A stretch of DNA of 64,000 nucleotides, taken from contig JANWZO010000002.1 in the NCBI GenBank assembly GCA_025054615.1, positions 47,786 through 111,785 on the forward strand, in the 5' to 3' direction. How positions within the stretch are numbered: position 1 is the stretch's first letter; every line of letters starts with the position of its first letter. The translations under genes were made by a program, and so were the position numbers. This DNA is from Kiritimatiellia bacterium (GTDB lineage Bacteria; Verrucomicrobiota; Kiritimatiellia; CAIVKH01). This document shows positions 24,981 to 35,450 of this stretch, piece after piece. Below the pieces are notes generated by a model. That model saw nothing but the letters and a program-made list of their open reading frames with translations. It was not told the DNA's origin and searched no databases.

Positions 24981-27116
24981 ATGCATCAGTCGGCAACATT
25001 TTGGGGCGTCCTTGCGCTCGGTGTGGTTCTCGCGGTGGCAAGCTGCCAAAAACCGCCGGGCCAGGCCGAGTTTGACCGTGGGCTCTATGAGTTGCGCCGT
25101 AACAATCCGGTGCGGGCCCGCGCTCTTCTCGAAAAATCCATCGCGAGGCGTCCGGGCAGCGAGGAGAATGCGTTTGCCTATAACTATCTCGGCATCGCCG
25201 CCTGGAAACTAGGACAGTTCAAGGCTGCGCAAGAGGCGTTTGAAGACAGCCGCCGCCTCAACCCCACGTATGCCGCACCCGTCTATAACCTCGGCTTGTT
25301 GCACAGGCAGGCCGGCGAATTCGTCCAGGCGGCCCAGATGTTTGAACAGGCTGCCAAACTAGATGAGACGGATCCGCGACCACTGGAGATGCTCGCCCTG
25401 CTATACATGCAATCTCGGCAGTGGCCGCTAGCGCGGCGAACGCTCCACGCTGCGCTGAATCGCGCCCCCAATTCCGCGCGAATCTTGACCGCGATCGCGG
25501 TGCTCGACCTTCAGACGCTCGGGCCGGAAAAGAGCATCGAATCGCACCTGATCGCGCTCGAAAAAGATGCCCGTTATGCGCCGGCCCTCTTCAATGTCGG
25601 CCTCATTTACTACACGCGGCTTGGGGATGCGCAGCGGGCGACAACCTATTTCAAACGTTTTCTGGCCCAGAAGCCGTCCGGGCCTGCGGCGGACTATGCG
25701 CGGTCATTTCTTCAGACCCTGGAATCTCGCTCGCTCGCTCAGGCCCCTGCGGCCGGAACGCCCGTCCGTGAGGCGGACGCCCTGGGTGGAGGCGGGGGCG
25801 CGAAGGCCCTTGCGGCAGCCGGCCCCGCTGCCCAACCGCCGCAGCCTGCAACGCCCACCCCCCAGCCGACCGCGCCGCCCGCCGCCCCCGCGCCGTCGCG
25901 GACCTTAGACCAGCGCGATGACGAGCTCATCCGCCAATCGGCCGAGAGGGCAGAACGCGGCGACGTGTCAGGGGCGCTCGAAATGCTTTTGCAGGGAGCT
26001 GAAGTAGCCGCTCTCGAACAGCGGCCTGCGGCCCAGGAGCGGATGCTGCGCGCCGCGGCCCGGATCGCGTTCGACGATCCCCGCGCGCATCTCGCGCTGG
26101 CCGAATTCCTGCTTGCCAACCGGCAGCCCGCCGAGGCGGTACGATCGTTCAAGCAGGCGACCGTTCTGGCACCGCAAAACGTGGCCGCGCACCTTGGCCT
26201 GGCGCGAGCCGCCTCCGCTGCGGGCGAATATGATGCGGCCCTCGTCGGTTATCAGCAGGCCGTCCGGCTTGATCCGCGGAATCCGGACGCCTTGTGGGAG
26301 ATGGCCCAACTCCTGGACCGTCAATTGAAATTCGCGGAGCGCGCGATCGAGGCGTATAGGGATTTCGAGAAATTTTTCCCGACCGATCCGCGGATTCCTC
26401 GCGCGGGCGAGCGAATCCGCGACCTTTCTAAGGCGGTTCGGGCTTCCGCACCGGAAGTCCCCTTGCCGCCGCGCGTGGAGCCGCCCGCTCCCACCCCCGT
26501 GCCGGCGCGTCCGCCGCCCATGCCCGCATCTCCGTCGCCCGCGGCTGTAGCGCAACCGGTCCGCGCCACTCAAATGTCTGGCGATCCGTATTTCGGACGC
26601 GAGCCGACTCCGCCTGCCCGGCGCCTCAATATTCGACCCGCGGCCAATCGAGATCCAAATGTCGCCGTCGCCTCGTTCAACTATGGGGTCGAATGTATGC
26701 GGCAACGGCGCTGGGATCAGGCCGTCACGGCCTTCACGCGCGCGATTGAAAACAATCCACAGTTCTACAGCGCCTACTACAACCTTGGGCTGGTCTATAC
26801 GCAGTTGGGCGATTCGGAATTGGCCAAGGACGCGTATCTTCAGACGCTGGTGATCAAGCCGGAACATGTACAGGCCCGCTACAACCTCGCGCTGCTGTAC
26901 TTCCAGGGCCGCGATCTGCCCTCCGCCGCCGCTCTGGCCACCGATCTGGTGCGTCGCAACCCGCGATATGCCGTTGCCCATTACCTGCTGGGCCAGATTT
27001 ATAGCGAGCGGCCGGAAACCATCCCGCAGGCGCGAGAGGCCTATTCACGTTTCCTGGAGCTGGAACCGAACCACCCCGCCGCAGCGGTGGTTCGACACTG
27101 GCTGGCTACCCACTGA
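24981..27116 (+). CDS. Large TPR lipoprotein
   Basis: A 711-residue protein. The ATG at 24981 opens a lipoprotein signal (hydrophobic core, lipobox Val-Ala-Ser-Cys, Cys22). Two blocks of tetratricopeptide repeats (about 30-230 and 310-470) are followed by a third (about 560-700). They are separated by Ala/Pro-rich linkers (about 245-300 and 495-540). Repeat examples are 'FAYNYLGIAAWKLGQFKAAQ' and 'YSAYYNLGLVYTQLGDSEL'. It is likely a protein-interaction scaffold on the periplasmic side of a membrane. The family is not recognised. The next gene follows after 15 bases. Confidence 0.8.
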   Translation: MHQSATFWGVLALGVVLAVASCQKPPGQAEFDRGLYELRRNNPVRARALLEKSIARRPGSEENAFAYNYLGIAAWKLGQFKAAQEAFEDSRRLNPTYAAPVYNLGLLHRQAGEFVQAAQMFEQAAKLDETDPRPLEMLALLYMQSRQWPLARRTLHAALNRAPNSARILTAIAVLDLQTLGPEKSIESHLIALEKDARYAPALFNVGLIYYTRLGDAQRATTYFKRFLAQKPSGPAADYARSFLQTLESRSLAQAPAAGTPVREADALGGGGGAKALAAAGPAAQPPQPATPTPQPTAPPAAPAPSRTLDQRDDELIRQSAERAERGDVSGALEMLLQGAEVAALEQRPAAQERMLRAAARIAFDDPRAHLALAEFLLANRQPAEAVRSFKQATVLAPQNVAAHLGLARAASAAGEYDAALVGYQQAVRLDPRNPDALWEMAQLLDRQLKFAERAIEAYRDFEKFFPTDPRIPRAGERIRDLSKAVRASAPEVPLPPRVEPPAPTPVPARPPPMPASPSPAAVAQPVRATQMSGDPYFGREPTPPARRLNIRPAANRDPNVAVASFNYGVECMRQRRWDQAVTAFTRAIENNPQFYSAYYNLGLVYTQLGDSELAKDAYLQTLVIKPEHVQARYNLALLYFQGRDLPSAAALATDLVRRNPRYAVAHYLLGQIYSERPETIPQAREAYSRFLELEPNHPAAAVVRHWLATH

Positions 27117-27131
27117 TTGAGAGGCTTGCGC

Positions 27132-27821
27132 ATGGATTTAGGCGTTATCTTCGATATCGATGGAACTCTCGTCGACAACCATGCCTATCACGAGGAGGCT
27201 TGGCTCCGCTGGGGAGAGCTCAACAATACGCCGATCAGCCGGGAATACTACCGGGAGCGCCTCTATGCCCGCACCAACGACCAGATCCTCCGAACCCTCT
27301 TCGGCGAGCAAATTGACCCGGATGAGATCGCCCGCCGCGCCGCGGAAAAAGAGGCGATCTACCGAGAAATTTATGCCCCGGCGATGGCGCCGATGCCTGG
27401 CTTGATCGATCTGCTGAGGAGTCTGCGCGACAGCGGTATACCTTGCGCTGCGGCCTCGAACGCTGACCGCATCAATGTGGATTTCGTCATCGACGGGCTC
27501 TCGCTGCGCCCGTTCTTTCATGTTGTGTTGTCGCGGGACGATGTGCAGCGGGGCAAGCCGGACCCGGAAATGTTTGTGCTCGCGGCGGCACGAATGGGAG
27601 TTCCGCCACGGCGTTGCCTCGTATTCGAGGATTCGGCGACTGGTTTCGAAGCGGCCGCTCGGGCGGGCATGTTGGCAATCGGCGTGGCCGGGCCAGGCCG
27701 AATTCTCGAGCCGCGGCCAGGAATCATCAAAGTGGTGGAAGACTACCGCGGCCTGCGGCCAGAGGACCTCCGCGAGCTGATCCACGCGGGCTTGGCGGCA
27801 GAATCAGTGCGAGGCCAATGA
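27132..27821 (+). CDS. HAD-superfamily phosphatase, beta-phosphoglucomutase-like
   Basis: A 229-residue HAD subfamily IA enzyme. Motif I 'FDIDGTLVDN' has the nucleophile Asp8 and Asp10. Motif II is 'AAASNADR', motif III 'RGKPDPEMF' and motif IV 'LVFEDSATGFEAA'. A helical cap lies between residues about 18 and 85. It probably removes phosphate from a sugar phosphate or phosphoglycolate; the substrate cannot be told. The ATG at 27132 is chosen because motif I must lie close to the N-terminus. It is encoded just upstream of rimO. Confidence 0.9.
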   Translation: MDLGVIFDIDGTLVDNHAYHEEAWLRWGELNNTPISREYYRERLYARTNDQILRTLFGEQIDPDEIARRAAEKEAIYREIYAPAMAPMPGLIDLLRSLRDSGIPCAAASNADRINVDFVIDGLSLRPFFHVVLSRDDVQRGKPDPEMFVLAAARMGVPPRRCLVFEDSATGFEAAARAGMLAIGVAGPGRILEPRPGIIKVVEDYRGLRPEDLRELIHAGLAAESVRGQ

Positions 27822-27869
27822 GTACGGAGTGAAGCTGCCGCGTACCTTGTTGAGCGGGGAGAATTGGGA

Positions 27870-29312
27870 ATGCAGACCGAAGTATCAGCGCGGCCCGTGG
27901 TGAGCTTGGTCAACCTCGGTTGCGCAAAAAACACAGTAGATTCAGAGCGTATTCTCGGGCGACTCGCCGAGAGCGGATATCTGCTCGCATCAGATCCGGC
28001 CGAGGCCGATGTCTGTCTCGTGAATACCTGCGGCTTCATCCACGACGCGCGGGAGGAATCCGCGGCCGTGCTGCGCGAGCTTCAACGCCTCAAGCGCCGC
28101 GGCCGGCTGAAGAGGGTGGTCGCGCTTGGCTGCCTTGTGGAGCGGGCGCATGGCGCGCCGGAATTGGCGGCGTTCCTTGATGCTGCGGATGCAGCGATCG
28201 GCTTCCAGGATTATCCCCGCCTACCGGAGTTGCTGCGCGAATGGGCCGCCGGCAGCCCTGGTTCCACGCCCGCGGTTGGCGCGGTTGAAGTTCTCGACAA
28301 ACGATTCAGCAGCCTCGCCGGACCCGCCCGGCCGTTCACGCAGAGCTACAACAATTTTTTGACGGCTCCTCGATTGCGAATTGGGTCGCCGCATCTTGCC
28401 CATTTGAAAATTTCGGAGGGATGCTCCAATGGATGCCGGTTTTGCGCGATTCCGTTCATGCGCGGCACGCAAGTCAGCCGTCCGATCGAGGACATCGTGA
28501 ACGAGGCGCGCCAGCTTCTCGATTCGGGTGCAAGAGAAATCAGTCTGATTGCGCAGGACACGACCTCCTACGGTCGTGACCTCTATGGCGCTTTGAAACT
28601 GCCTGAACTTCTTCGAGCCTTGCTCGCGCTGCCAACCGATGCGTGGTTCCGGCTCATGTACGCCTTCCCGCGCTACCTGACGGATGAGGTCCTGGACGTC
28701 ATGGCGGGCGATCCCCGGGTATGCCCCTATATCGACCTGCCTCTCCAACATATTTCCGACCGAATCCTATTAGAAATGAACCGAGGGGTCGGGCGCGATG
28801 AAACGGTGCGGCTATTGGATCGAATTGTTGAGAAAATGCCGGGTGCCGCGATCCGCACGACCTTCATCGTCGGCTATCCGGGGGAGACGGACGACGATTT
28901 CAAGGAACTGCTGGAATTCGTTCGCGAAGGTCGTTTTGCCCATGCGGGCGTATTCCTATATTCCAGCGAACCCAAGACACCCGCGGCGAAGCGGCCGGAC
29001 AATGTGCCTCTCGCCGTAAAAAAAGAACGGCGCGACGCGCTGATGGCCGTTCAGCGGGAGGTGTCGCGCCGACGCCTCCGCGCGCGCGTCGGTTCCGTGG
29101 TCGAGGTCATGGTGGACGGGCCGGTACCGCCGGGGTCCGCACATCCCCGCGGTGCGATCGCCGTGGGCCGCACCCGTTTGGAGGCGCCTGAGGTCGATGG
29201 CGTATGCTTCCTGCGAGGACGTTCGTGGAAAAAGGCTGCCCCGGGATCGGTCTTCCGAGCGCCAGTGGAAGATTCGCTCGATTACGACCTGGTGGTGGGG
29301 GAACCGATCTAA
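27870..29312 (+). CDS. rimO: Ribosomal protein S12 methylthiotransferase RimO
   Basis: A 480-residue radical SAM enzyme. The N-terminal UPF0004 domain has the three cysteines for the auxiliary cluster ('[11 protein letters not shown]', 'NTCGFI', 'LGCLVER'). The radical SAM CxxxCxxC '[12 protein letters not shown]' lies at Cys185/189/192. A C-terminal TRAM domain follows (about 410-475). RimO adds a methylthio group to the conserved aspartate of S12. '[13 protein letters not shown]' fits RimO rather than MiaB. An ATG at 27870 follows GGGGAG; a TTG six bases earlier is possible. Confidence 0.93.
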   Translation: MQTEVSARPVVSLVNLGCAKNTVDSERILGRLAESGYLLASDPAEADVCLVNTCGFIHDAREESAAVLRELQRLKRRGRLKRVVALGCLVERAHGAPELAAFLDAADAAIGFQDYPRLPELLREWAAGSPGSTPAVGAVEVLDKRFSSLAGPARPFTQSYNNFLTAPRLRIGSPHLAHLKISEGCSNGCRFCAIPFMRGTQVSRPIEDIVNEARQLLDSGAREISLIAQDTTSYGRDLYGALKLPELLRALLALPTDAWFRLMYAFPRYLTDEVLDVMAGDPRVCPYIDLPLQHISDRILLEMNRGVGRDETVRLLDRIVEKMPGAAIRTTFIVGYPGETDDDFKELLEFVREGRFAHAGVFLYSSEPKTPAAKRPDNVPLAVKKERRDALMAVQREVSRRRLRARVGSVVEVMVDGPVPPGSAHPRGAIAVGRTRLEAPEVDGVCFLRGRSWKKAAPGSVFRAPVEDSLDYDLVVGEPI

Positions 29313-29391
29313 TCGGTGGGGGACCCAGTCGCCGCATACCTATGTGGGGATGTGCGGGCGCAGGGGCTAGGGCGCAGGCCGCCGAAAAGAA

Positions 29392-31497
29392 TCAGGCGTT
29401 TTCGCGCTTGTCGAGTTCGGCCAGTGCCTGCTTGCGACTCAGCCGGACCTTGCCATTTTCCTGGACCTCTATGCACTTGACCCACATTAGGTCGCCGACT
29501 TTGCAGATTTCCTCGACATTCCGGATACGGCGATCCGCCATTTCGCTGATGTGGACTAAGCCTTCAATGCCGGGAAGAATTTCGACAAATGCGCCGAATT
29601 CTTTGATGCCAGTTACGGTACCCTGGTAAATCTTGCCCACTTCGGCTTCCGCGGCGATGAGGTTCACCTCTCGCTCCGCGGCGTCCATCGCGCTCTTGCT
29701 GGTCGCGAAAATTTTGACCGTGCCATCGTCCTCGATGTCGATTTGCGTGCCAGTCGTGTCGGTAATCCGGCGGATGTTCTTCCCGCCTGGTCCGATCAGC
29801 GCGCCGATCTTCTCGGGGTTGATTTTGATGACCTTGATACGCGGGGCGTGCGGCGAGAGATCCGGCCGCGGATTTGCGATGACCGTCTGCATGTAGTCGA
29901 GAATTTTGAGCCGTGCCACGCGCGCCATTTCAAAAGCCTTCTGCACGCAGGGCCATGGAAGCCCGCGGATTTTCAGATCCACCTGAAACCCCGTGATGCC
30001 GTCGCGCGTGCCCGAGACCTTGAAGTCCATGTCGCCGCAGTGGTCTTCCGCGCCGATGATATCCGTGACCAATTCTGCCCGGCCGTCCTCGCCGGTGAAG
30101 AGGCCGATCGAAATGCCGGCTACGGGCTTACGGATCGGAATCCCCGCGTCCATCAGCGCGAGGGTGCCAACGCAGACGGTCGCCATCGAGCTGGAGCCGT
30201 TCGACCCCATGATTTCAGACACGACGCGGATCGAATACGGGAAGTCCTTGGGCACGACCGGGTAAAGGGATCGCTCCGCGAGGTTCCCGTGCCCGATTTC
30301 GCGGCGCCCGGTGGCTCCGATTTTGCCCACTTCGCCGACCGAATAAGGCGGAAAGTTGTAGTGCAGTATGAAATTCTTTTCATCCGGTCCGCCTGCAATC
30401 GCGTCCAACTCCTGCGCGTCCTCGCTCGTGCCGAGCGTGACGGTCGCGAGGGCCTGTGTTTCCCCTCGGCTGAACAGCGCGGAGCCGTGCACGCGGGGCA
30501 GCACGCCCACCTGCGCGTAGAGCGGCCGGATTTCATCAAAGGCGCGGCCCCCAATTCGCACCTTATCCTCGAGCACCAGCCGCCGCGTCACGTCGATTTC
30601 TAGCGCGTCGGTGATCTGGAAAATCTCCTCCTTGGTTGTTTGGGGGCGTCGCCTGACGAGTTCCTCGGCGAGGTGCGCCTTGATCGCATTAATCCGCTCG
30701 GCGCGCTCTTGCTTGCCCACGATGCGCAGCGCTTCACGCAGGTCCGCCGCGGCGATCTCGCGCGCGAGCTGGAGCAGCTCGACATTCGGCGGGGCGTCCT
30801 CGACGTGCTTCGGGGGCAGTCCGAGCAGCTCGCGAAGCTTGAGCTGGGCATCGCACAGGGGGATCATCGCCTCGTGGGCGAATCGCATCGCGGCAACCAT
30901 GTCCGCCTCAGAAATTTCGTTCGCATTCCCCTCGATCATGACGGGTAGGTCGCGCGACCCCGCATAGACGAGGTTGAGGTCGCTGTGCTGCATTTCCGAA
31001 TGCGTCGGGTTATAGACGAAGCGCCCGTTGATGCGTCCGACTCGAACGGCGCCGATCGGTCCGAAGAAGGGAATGTCCGAGATGACGAGCGCCGCGCTGG
31101 CCGCGAGGATGCTGAGAATGTCCGATTCGTTCTCCCCGTCAGCACTCAGCAGCATGTTGTTGATCTGGACGTCGTTTCGGTAGCCGTCGGGAAAGAAGGG
31201 GCGCAGGGGCCGGTCGGTGACGCGCGCGGTGATGATCTCCCGCTCGCTCGGTTTGGATTCGCGCTTGAAATAGCCGCCTGGAAATTTGCCAGCCGCATAA
31301 TATTTTTCACGATACTCGACCTGCAACGGGAAGAAGTCGACCCCTTCGCGCGGGGTTTTGGTAGCGGTGACGGCGGAAAATACGATGGTATCGCCGATGC
31401 GCGCGGTGACGGCGCCGTTGGCCTGTTGCGCGAGGAGCCCCGCTTCAAAGGTGATTGTTTTGCCGCCCAGTTCGACGGCGATTTGCTTTGCGCTCAT
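29392..31497 (-). CDS. pnp: Polyribonucleotide nucleotidyltransferase (PNPase)
   Basis: A 701-residue phosphorolytic exoribonuclease. Two RNase PH domains flank a helical domain ('[28 protein letters not shown]' near the start; '[22 protein letters not shown]' at about 440). A KH domain (about 555-615, '[15 protein letters not shown]') and an S1 domain (about 625-695, '[29 protein letters not shown]') complete the standard architecture. The ATG at 31497 has GAGGAAA nine bases upstream. It follows rpsO with a 132-base gap that holds a hairpin, the classic rpsO-pnp operon. Confidence 0.97.
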   Translation of the reverse strand: MSAKQIAVELGGKTITFEAGLLAQQANGAVTARIGDTIVFSAVTATKTPREGVDFFPLQVEYREKYYAAGKFPGGYFKRESKPSEREIITARVTDRPLRPFFPDGYRNDVQINNMLLSADGENESDILSILAASAALVISDIPFFGPIGAVRVGRINGRFVYNPTHSEMQHSDLNLVYAGSRDLPVMIEGNANEISEADMVAAMRFAHEAMIPLCDAQLKLRELLGLPPKHVEDAPPNVELLQLAREIAAADLREALRIVGKQERAERINAIKAHLAEELVRRRPQTTKEEIFQITDALEIDVTRRLVLEDKVRIGGRAFDEIRPLYAQVGVLPRVHGSALFSRGETQALATVTLGTSEDAQELDAIAGGPDEKNFILHYNFPPYSVGEVGKIGATGRREIGHGNLAERSLYPVVPKDFPYSIRVVSEIMGSNGSSSMATVCVGTLALMDAGIPIRKPVAGISIGLFTGEDGRAELVTDIIGAEDHCGDMDFKVSGTRDGITGFQVDLKIRGLPWPCVQKAFEMARVARLKILDYMQTVIANPRPDLSPHAPRIKVIKINPEKIGALIGPGGKNIRRITDTTGTQIDIEDDGTVKIFATSKSAMDAAEREVNLIAAEAEVGKIYQGTVTGIKEFGAFVEILPGIEGLVHISEMADRRIRNVEEICKVGDLMWVKCIEVQENGKVRLSRKQALAELDKRENA

Positions 31498-31563
31498 GGA
31501 TGTTTCCTCTTGCTCCAAGGAGCCGAGCCTCGAACGGCGAAACGCATAGACAGCGTCCGCGTG

Positions 31564-31582
31564 AGAGGCCTCGAGGCCCTCT
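31564..31582 (-). promoter_or_regulatory. Hairpin in the rpsO-pnp intergenic leader
   Basis: A stem of AGAGGCCT / AGGCCCTCT (one bulged base) with a two-base tip lies midway between rpsO and pnp. In other bacteria the pnp leader contains a hairpin cut by RNase III and used for autoregulation; this is a candidate for the same by position only. Confidence 0.4.
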
Positions 31583-31629
31583 TGAGCGTTGTTCCGAAAG
31601 ACAGCGATGCCCGGGCAAGCCGGGGGGCG

Positions 31630-31887
31630 CTAGCGGCGCAGGCCGAGGCGACCAATCAAAGCCTGATAGCGTTGATGGTCGTGGCGGTTTAGATAATCCA
31701 GCAGCCGGCGGCGCTGGCCAACCAGGCCAATCAAACCTCGCCGGGAGCTGTGATCTTTGACGTGCTTTTGCAGATGTTCCGTCAACTGCTTAATTCGCTG
31801 CGTCAACAGCGCAACCTGGACCTCGACAGAGCCGGTGTCGTTTTCATGGCGACGGAACGCCTGCTTGATTTCCGCTTTATTTTGCAT
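31630..31887 (-). CDS. rpsO: 30S ribosomal protein S15
   Basis: An 85-residue protein, slightly shorter than the usual 88-89. It has the S15 signature '[50 protein letters not shown]', seen here in segments. It binds the 16S rRNA platform early in assembly. The ATG at 31887 is chosen as the family begins a few residues before 'KAEIKQAF'. It is the first gene of the rpsO-pnp operon and is divergent from an AraC-type regulator. Confidence 0.96.
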   Translation of the reverse strand: MQNKAEIKQAFRRHENDTGSVEVQVALLTQRIKQLTEHLQKHVKDHSSRRGLIGLVGQRRRLLDYLNRHDHQRYQALIGRLGLRR

Positions 31888-32051
31888 AACCCATCCAAGC
31901 CCGAAGCAGGCTTGTCTTTCTGTTTTTGTTCCTTTCTTGATTCCGGCCCTGCTTATACGGAGCGCTCCGCCGGTTGGCAAGCGGGAAACATCATGATCTC
32001 CGGAGAAGGCCGACGGTTGCCATTTTTTCGGGATTGAAACAAATTTTGGTC

Positions 32052-33155
32052 ATGAGTTCTTCTCCGCGCGTTGGTTCTGCCCGTCAAATCGTTCCAAGGT
32101 CCGGCCGGCCCCGGGTCCGCTCCGAGGTTCTTTACGCCGGCCAGGAACCGGTTCCTCCGGAGACTGGCATCGAAAAATTGGACGGGCGCTGGTTTGGTTC
32201 GTCCCAGATGGCCATCGCCGGCGTCAATCTGCGGCTGGTCTATTTCGGCCTGAATCGCCAGGTCGGACATCACTCGTTTCCCTTCCACCGGCACGATTTC
32301 GCCGAGCTTGTGCTGACGCTGCGGGGGGAGGGGCACCTGCTGGTCGGAGAACCGGGAACGGAAAAAGCAATCGCATGCCGGGCGGGCGACGTGTATGTCG
32401 TGCCCGCGACGGGACGCCATGGAGCAAGGTGGGACTGTGAGACCGGCGAAAGCTGGGATATCCTTCTACTGCAGTTCGAACTTGAGATCGGCCATCGGGA
32501 ATCCTTCTTCCAGCAGGACCAGTCACTGGCGCTCCAGTTTGCTCCATTTTACGAATATTTTTTTGCCCGTCGCGAATTCTGGCTTCCTCTCCGGGACCGC
32601 CTCAGGCGCCAGGTGATTCGATCGGCAGAGTCGCTGCGGCGTTCACTTGCGGAAGAACCCGATCTGGCGCCCGTGCTGATTCTGAATTTCTGGCTATGGT
32701 TGATCGCGATGATTTCGCGCAGCCTCAAGCAGGAGGGTCGCGCGACCGGCGAGGGCCTGGTGATCCCGTTGAAGGAACGTGACGCTCGAATGGAACGGGC
32801 TCGCGAGCTGCTGGCGGATCCGGCTTCGTGGTCCCTCCCCATGCCGGAAATCGCCCGGAAAGTGGGCATGTCGCTCTACCACTTCATCCGCGAATTCCGC
32901 GCTCGCTACGGTCAGCCGCCCATGCACTACCGGAATCAATGCGTCATGCAGTGCGCGGGCCGTCTGCTCGCGCATTCGGACGAACCAATCTACCTCATCG
33001 CGGAAAAATGCGGCTACGAGTCCCAGAGCGCCTTCGCCAAGGCGTTTCTGCGGCATACGGGTATGGCCCCCCTCGATTACCGGCGAAAGTTCGCCAGATT
33101 GGGATTGGAGGCGGGACCGCCACGCGACCGGGCGGCGGGTCATTCAAACGAGTGA
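32052..33155 (+). CDS. AraC-family transcriptional regulator
   Basis: A 367-residue regulator. The N-terminal half (about 60-170) looks like a cupin sensor ('FPFHRHDFAELVLTLRGEGHLLV', 'AGDVYVVPATGRHGARW'). The C-terminal 100 residues are the double helix-turn-helix of AraC/XylS proteins: 'MPEIARKVGMSLYHFIREFRARYGQPPMHY' and 'IYLIAEKCGYESQSAFAKAFLRHTGMAPLDYRR'. A sugar is the usual ligand. The likely targets are nearby (GH26-like gene) or elsewhere. Its end overlaps by 16 bases the end of the pseudopilin-like gene on the other strand. Confidence 0.92.
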   Translation: MSSSPRVGSARQIVPRSGRPRVRSEVLYAGQEPVPPETGIEKLDGRWFGSSQMAIAGVNLRLVYFGLNRQVGHHSFPFHRHDFAELVLTLRGEGHLLVGEPGTEKAIACRAGDVYVVPATGRHGARWDCETGESWDILLLQFELEIGHRESFFQQDQSLALQFAPFYEYFFARREFWLPLRDRLRRQVIRSAESLRRSLAEEPDLAPVLILNFWLWLIAMISRSLKQEGRATGEGLVIPLKERDARMERARELLADPASWSLPMPEIARKVGMSLYHFIREFRARYGQPPMHYRNQCVMQCAGRLLAHSDEPIYLIAEKCGYESQSAFAKAFLRHTGMAPLDYRRKFARLGLEAGPPRDRAAGHSNE

Positions 33156-33733
33156 CCGCGTCGATAGAACGGCGTTTGACCGCTGCCGAGGCCGAATTCA
33201 CTGGCTGGGAGCCATGCGGCGTGCCCGTCCATGTAGGCGACGTTCATCCCCTCGCGGTGAGAATACTTCAAATCCCAGTGCGGAAAATCGTATGCAAACG
33301 CACAGGAGGAGGGATCCGTGATGCCGCTAATGGGCCGCTGCAGTCCGGACAGGCTGCACAGAAAGCCGTTGAACTCGTACTCGGTGTAGACGTTTGTCCG
33401 GCCAGGAATTTCCGTTTTCCAATCCCGGATTGGATTCTTGTTCGACGGGCAGTCGAGAATCTTCAACGTATTCCCTACAAAAGGCAAAAGGTTGGTCGCG
33501 GCCTCACCCCACCGCTCCGGATGGGAGCGCTGGGGCAGAAAAATGGCTTTCTCGGTGGCCATCTGGATGGCGAAGGCCCATTGCCTCGTGTTGGAGAGGC
33601 ACGCTGTCCGCCGTCCGCGCTCAATCGCGCGCGAAAGACCCACACTCACAAGCGATGCGAGCAGCGCGATGATCGCGACCACCGCGAGGAGTTCGATCAG
33701 AGTAAATCCCTGAGCTAGTTGCCGTCTGCGCAT
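33140..33733 (-). CDS. Pseudopilin-like protein with H-x9-DG signature
   Basis: A 197-residue protein with a prepilin-type N-terminus (FTLIELLAVVAIIALLASLV at about 10-29, cut before Phe). The C-terminal 'YSHREGMNVAYMDGHAAWLP' matches the H-x9-DG motif. It is similar in plan to the protein at 17102 but shorter. The family is abundant in Planctomycetota and Verrucomicrobiota and has no settled function. It is a single gene between an AraC regulator (convergent) and a GH26-like gene (divergent). Confidence 0.88.
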   Translation of the reverse strand: MRRRQLAQGFTLIELLAVVAIIALLASLVSVGLSRAIERGRRTACLSNTRQWAFAIQMATEKAIFLPQRSHPERWGEAATNLLPFVGNTLKILDCPSNKNPIRDWKTEIPGRTNVYTEYEFNGFLCSLSGLQRPISGITDPSSCAFAYDFPHWDLKYSHREGMNVAYMDGHAAWLPASEFGLGSGQTPFYRRGHSFE

Positions 33734-33911
33734 AATTGAAATTTACACCTACACCATACAGAGCGGCTGCATTTCGAATAGGAGCGAAGTTGCGAATCTG
33801 TCGCTCAAAATTGTCACCCGCACCGAGCAAAAATGAGCGGACTTTCCGCAACCTAAACCGTGGTTTCGAAGCATCTCTTCGGCTAAAGGTGCGTTGTTGC
33901 TTATCTGCGCC

Positions 33912-34886
33912 ATGAGTTCGATTCGAGCAGAGTTGCGACCCCGTCGGCGTTGGGGAGCATATGCCGATCTCGATAATATCAAGGGCGATCTCATTCTCGA
34001 GCGCAACGGCCTGCGCGATGTCCTCCAGCTCGAGTCTCTGTGGGGGCGTCCGATCGAGTCGGTGATGTGGTATCCGAAGTGGCGAGTTGGATCGCCAGAA
34101 CGGGCGTTTCCGCGCGCGGCCGCCGACCTCGTTCGCAGTTACGGCGCCATTCCTCACCTGGTCTGGGAGGCCTGTCTGCCGCACGAGGAACCCACCGCCT
34201 CCAGCATCTCGCTGGCGGCCGTTGCCCGCGGTGAGCACGATGACTTTTTGCGCGCCTTTGGCGCGCAGGCTGCCGAGTGGGGCGGCGTCTTCTTCCTCCG
34301 TTTTTTTCACGAATTCAACGGCGGTTGGTACTCGTGGGGCGCTCCGAGGAATGGGTTTGACGCCGCCCTTTACATTGAAGCGTGGATCCGGGTGGTTTCG
34401 TTGCTTCGAGAGGCGGGTGCTGCCAACGCACAAATTGTGTGGAGCCCCAACGTTGTCAACGGCCTGCCGGAGTCGGATGGCCGCAACGCGATCGAACGCT
34501 ACTGGCCCGGCGAAAACTACGTCGATTGGATCGGCATGGATGGGTACAACTTTTTTCCCTATTTCGACGGTCCCCAACCATTGCTGTCGTTCGAAGACAT
34601 TTTTCGCCTCACCTACGAGCGATGTGTCGCGCTGTCCGGGCGTACGCGCCTGATGGTGGCGGAATTCGGGTGCGGCGAATACGATGCGTCAGGCCACCGA
34701 CTTCCCAACAAGGCCGCGTGGATCGCGGATATGTTCGAGACGCTCGAGCGCGGCTACGAGCGGATCGAATGGCTGTTCTGGTTCCACGTGAACAAGGAGC
34801 GAGAATGGCGGGTGGATTCCAGCCCAGCCGCTCTCGCTGCGTTTCGGCGCGGCCTGGAACGCCGGGCGCTCAGCGCAACGCCCTAA
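33912..34886 (+). CDS. Glycoside hydrolase family 26-like enzyme
   Basis: A 324-residue protein with the (beta/alpha)8 pattern of GH26. The acid/base motif 'LRFFHEFNGGWYSWG' places Glu134, and the nucleophile strand 'LMVAEFGCGE' places Glu251; 'VDWIGMDGYNFF' lies between them. GH26 contains mostly beta-mannanases and some beta-1,3-xylanases. No signal peptide is visible with the ATG at 33912, so the enzyme seems cytoplasmic, which would suit small imported oligosaccharides. It is divergent from the pseudopilin-like gene. The exact substrate is unknown. Confidence 0.85.
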   Translation: MSSIRAELRPRRRWGAYADLDNIKGDLILERNGLRDVLQLESLWGRPIESVMWYPKWRVGSPERAFPRAAADLVRSYGAIPHLVWEACLPHEEPTASSISLAAVARGEHDDFLRAFGAQAAEWGGVFFLRFFHEFNGGWYSWGAPRNGFDAALYIEAWIRVVSLLREAGAANAQIVWSPNVVNGLPESDGRNAIERYWPGENYVDWIGMDGYNFFPYFDGPQPLLSFEDIFRLTYERCVALSGRTRLMVAEFGCGEYDASGHRLPNKAAWIADMFETLERGYERIEWLFWFHVNKEREWRVDSSPAALAAFRRGLERRALSATP

Positions 34887-34893
34887 ATGCCGG

Positions 34894-35322
34894 TCAGGCC
34901 CTGCGGACTGCCGCCGAGGATTCCGCGCAAAGTCGAATTCGGTCCCAAACCTTGGTCAGCGCATTTCGTCGGTTGGCGGAGAGATGCTCGGCAATGCCCG
35001 CAGCGCGCAAAAACGACGGGTCATGGGCCAGGATGTCGTCCGGCGTGGCGCCGCTGTAAAATCGGCAGAGCAACCCTGCAATCGATTGGACCACCAAGGA
35101 GTCGGCTCGGCACCTGAACCAGCAGCGTCCTTCTCGCGCTTCGGCAACGAGCCAAAGATTCGACATGCAGCCCTGTACGCGGTTGTCCTCCGTACACTGG
35201 TCCGGCGGCAGCGCATCCATCGACCGCGCAAGATCCATCAAGTATTCCAGCCTCGACAACGGGTCGGAAAAGGCGGACAATTCCTCGAGGAGTTCGCGTT
35301 TGCGTTCCACTAACAGGCTCAT
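34894..35322 (-). CDS. sufE: SufE-family sulfur acceptor
   Basis: A 142-residue protein of the SufE family: 'DPLSRLEYLMDLAR', the sulfur-accepting Cys52 in 'NRVQGCMSNLWLVAE', and 'IAGLLCRFYSGATPDDIL'. SufE takes persulfide sulfur from SufS and passes it on for Fe-S cluster assembly. No suf operon is adjacent, so it is a solitary copy. It is convergent with the GH26-like gene. Confidence 0.93.
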   Translation of the reverse strand: MSLLVERKRELLEELSAFSDPLSRLEYLMDLARSMDALPPDQCTEDNRVQGCMSNLWLVAEAREGRCWFRCRADSLVVQSIAGLLCRFYSGATPDDILAHDPSFLRAAGIAEHLSANRRNALTKVWDRIRLCAESSAAVRRA

Positions 35323-35450
35323 AGCAGTACGGTCCGCGCGCTCGGGCCGCCTGTCAATCCTCGCGAGTCGCCGACGATCGGGAAATCCCCGATACGGAAT
35401 TCGGGATTTGCCCGATTGCCGAATTGACGTGCCGCGCCTACTTAAAAATC

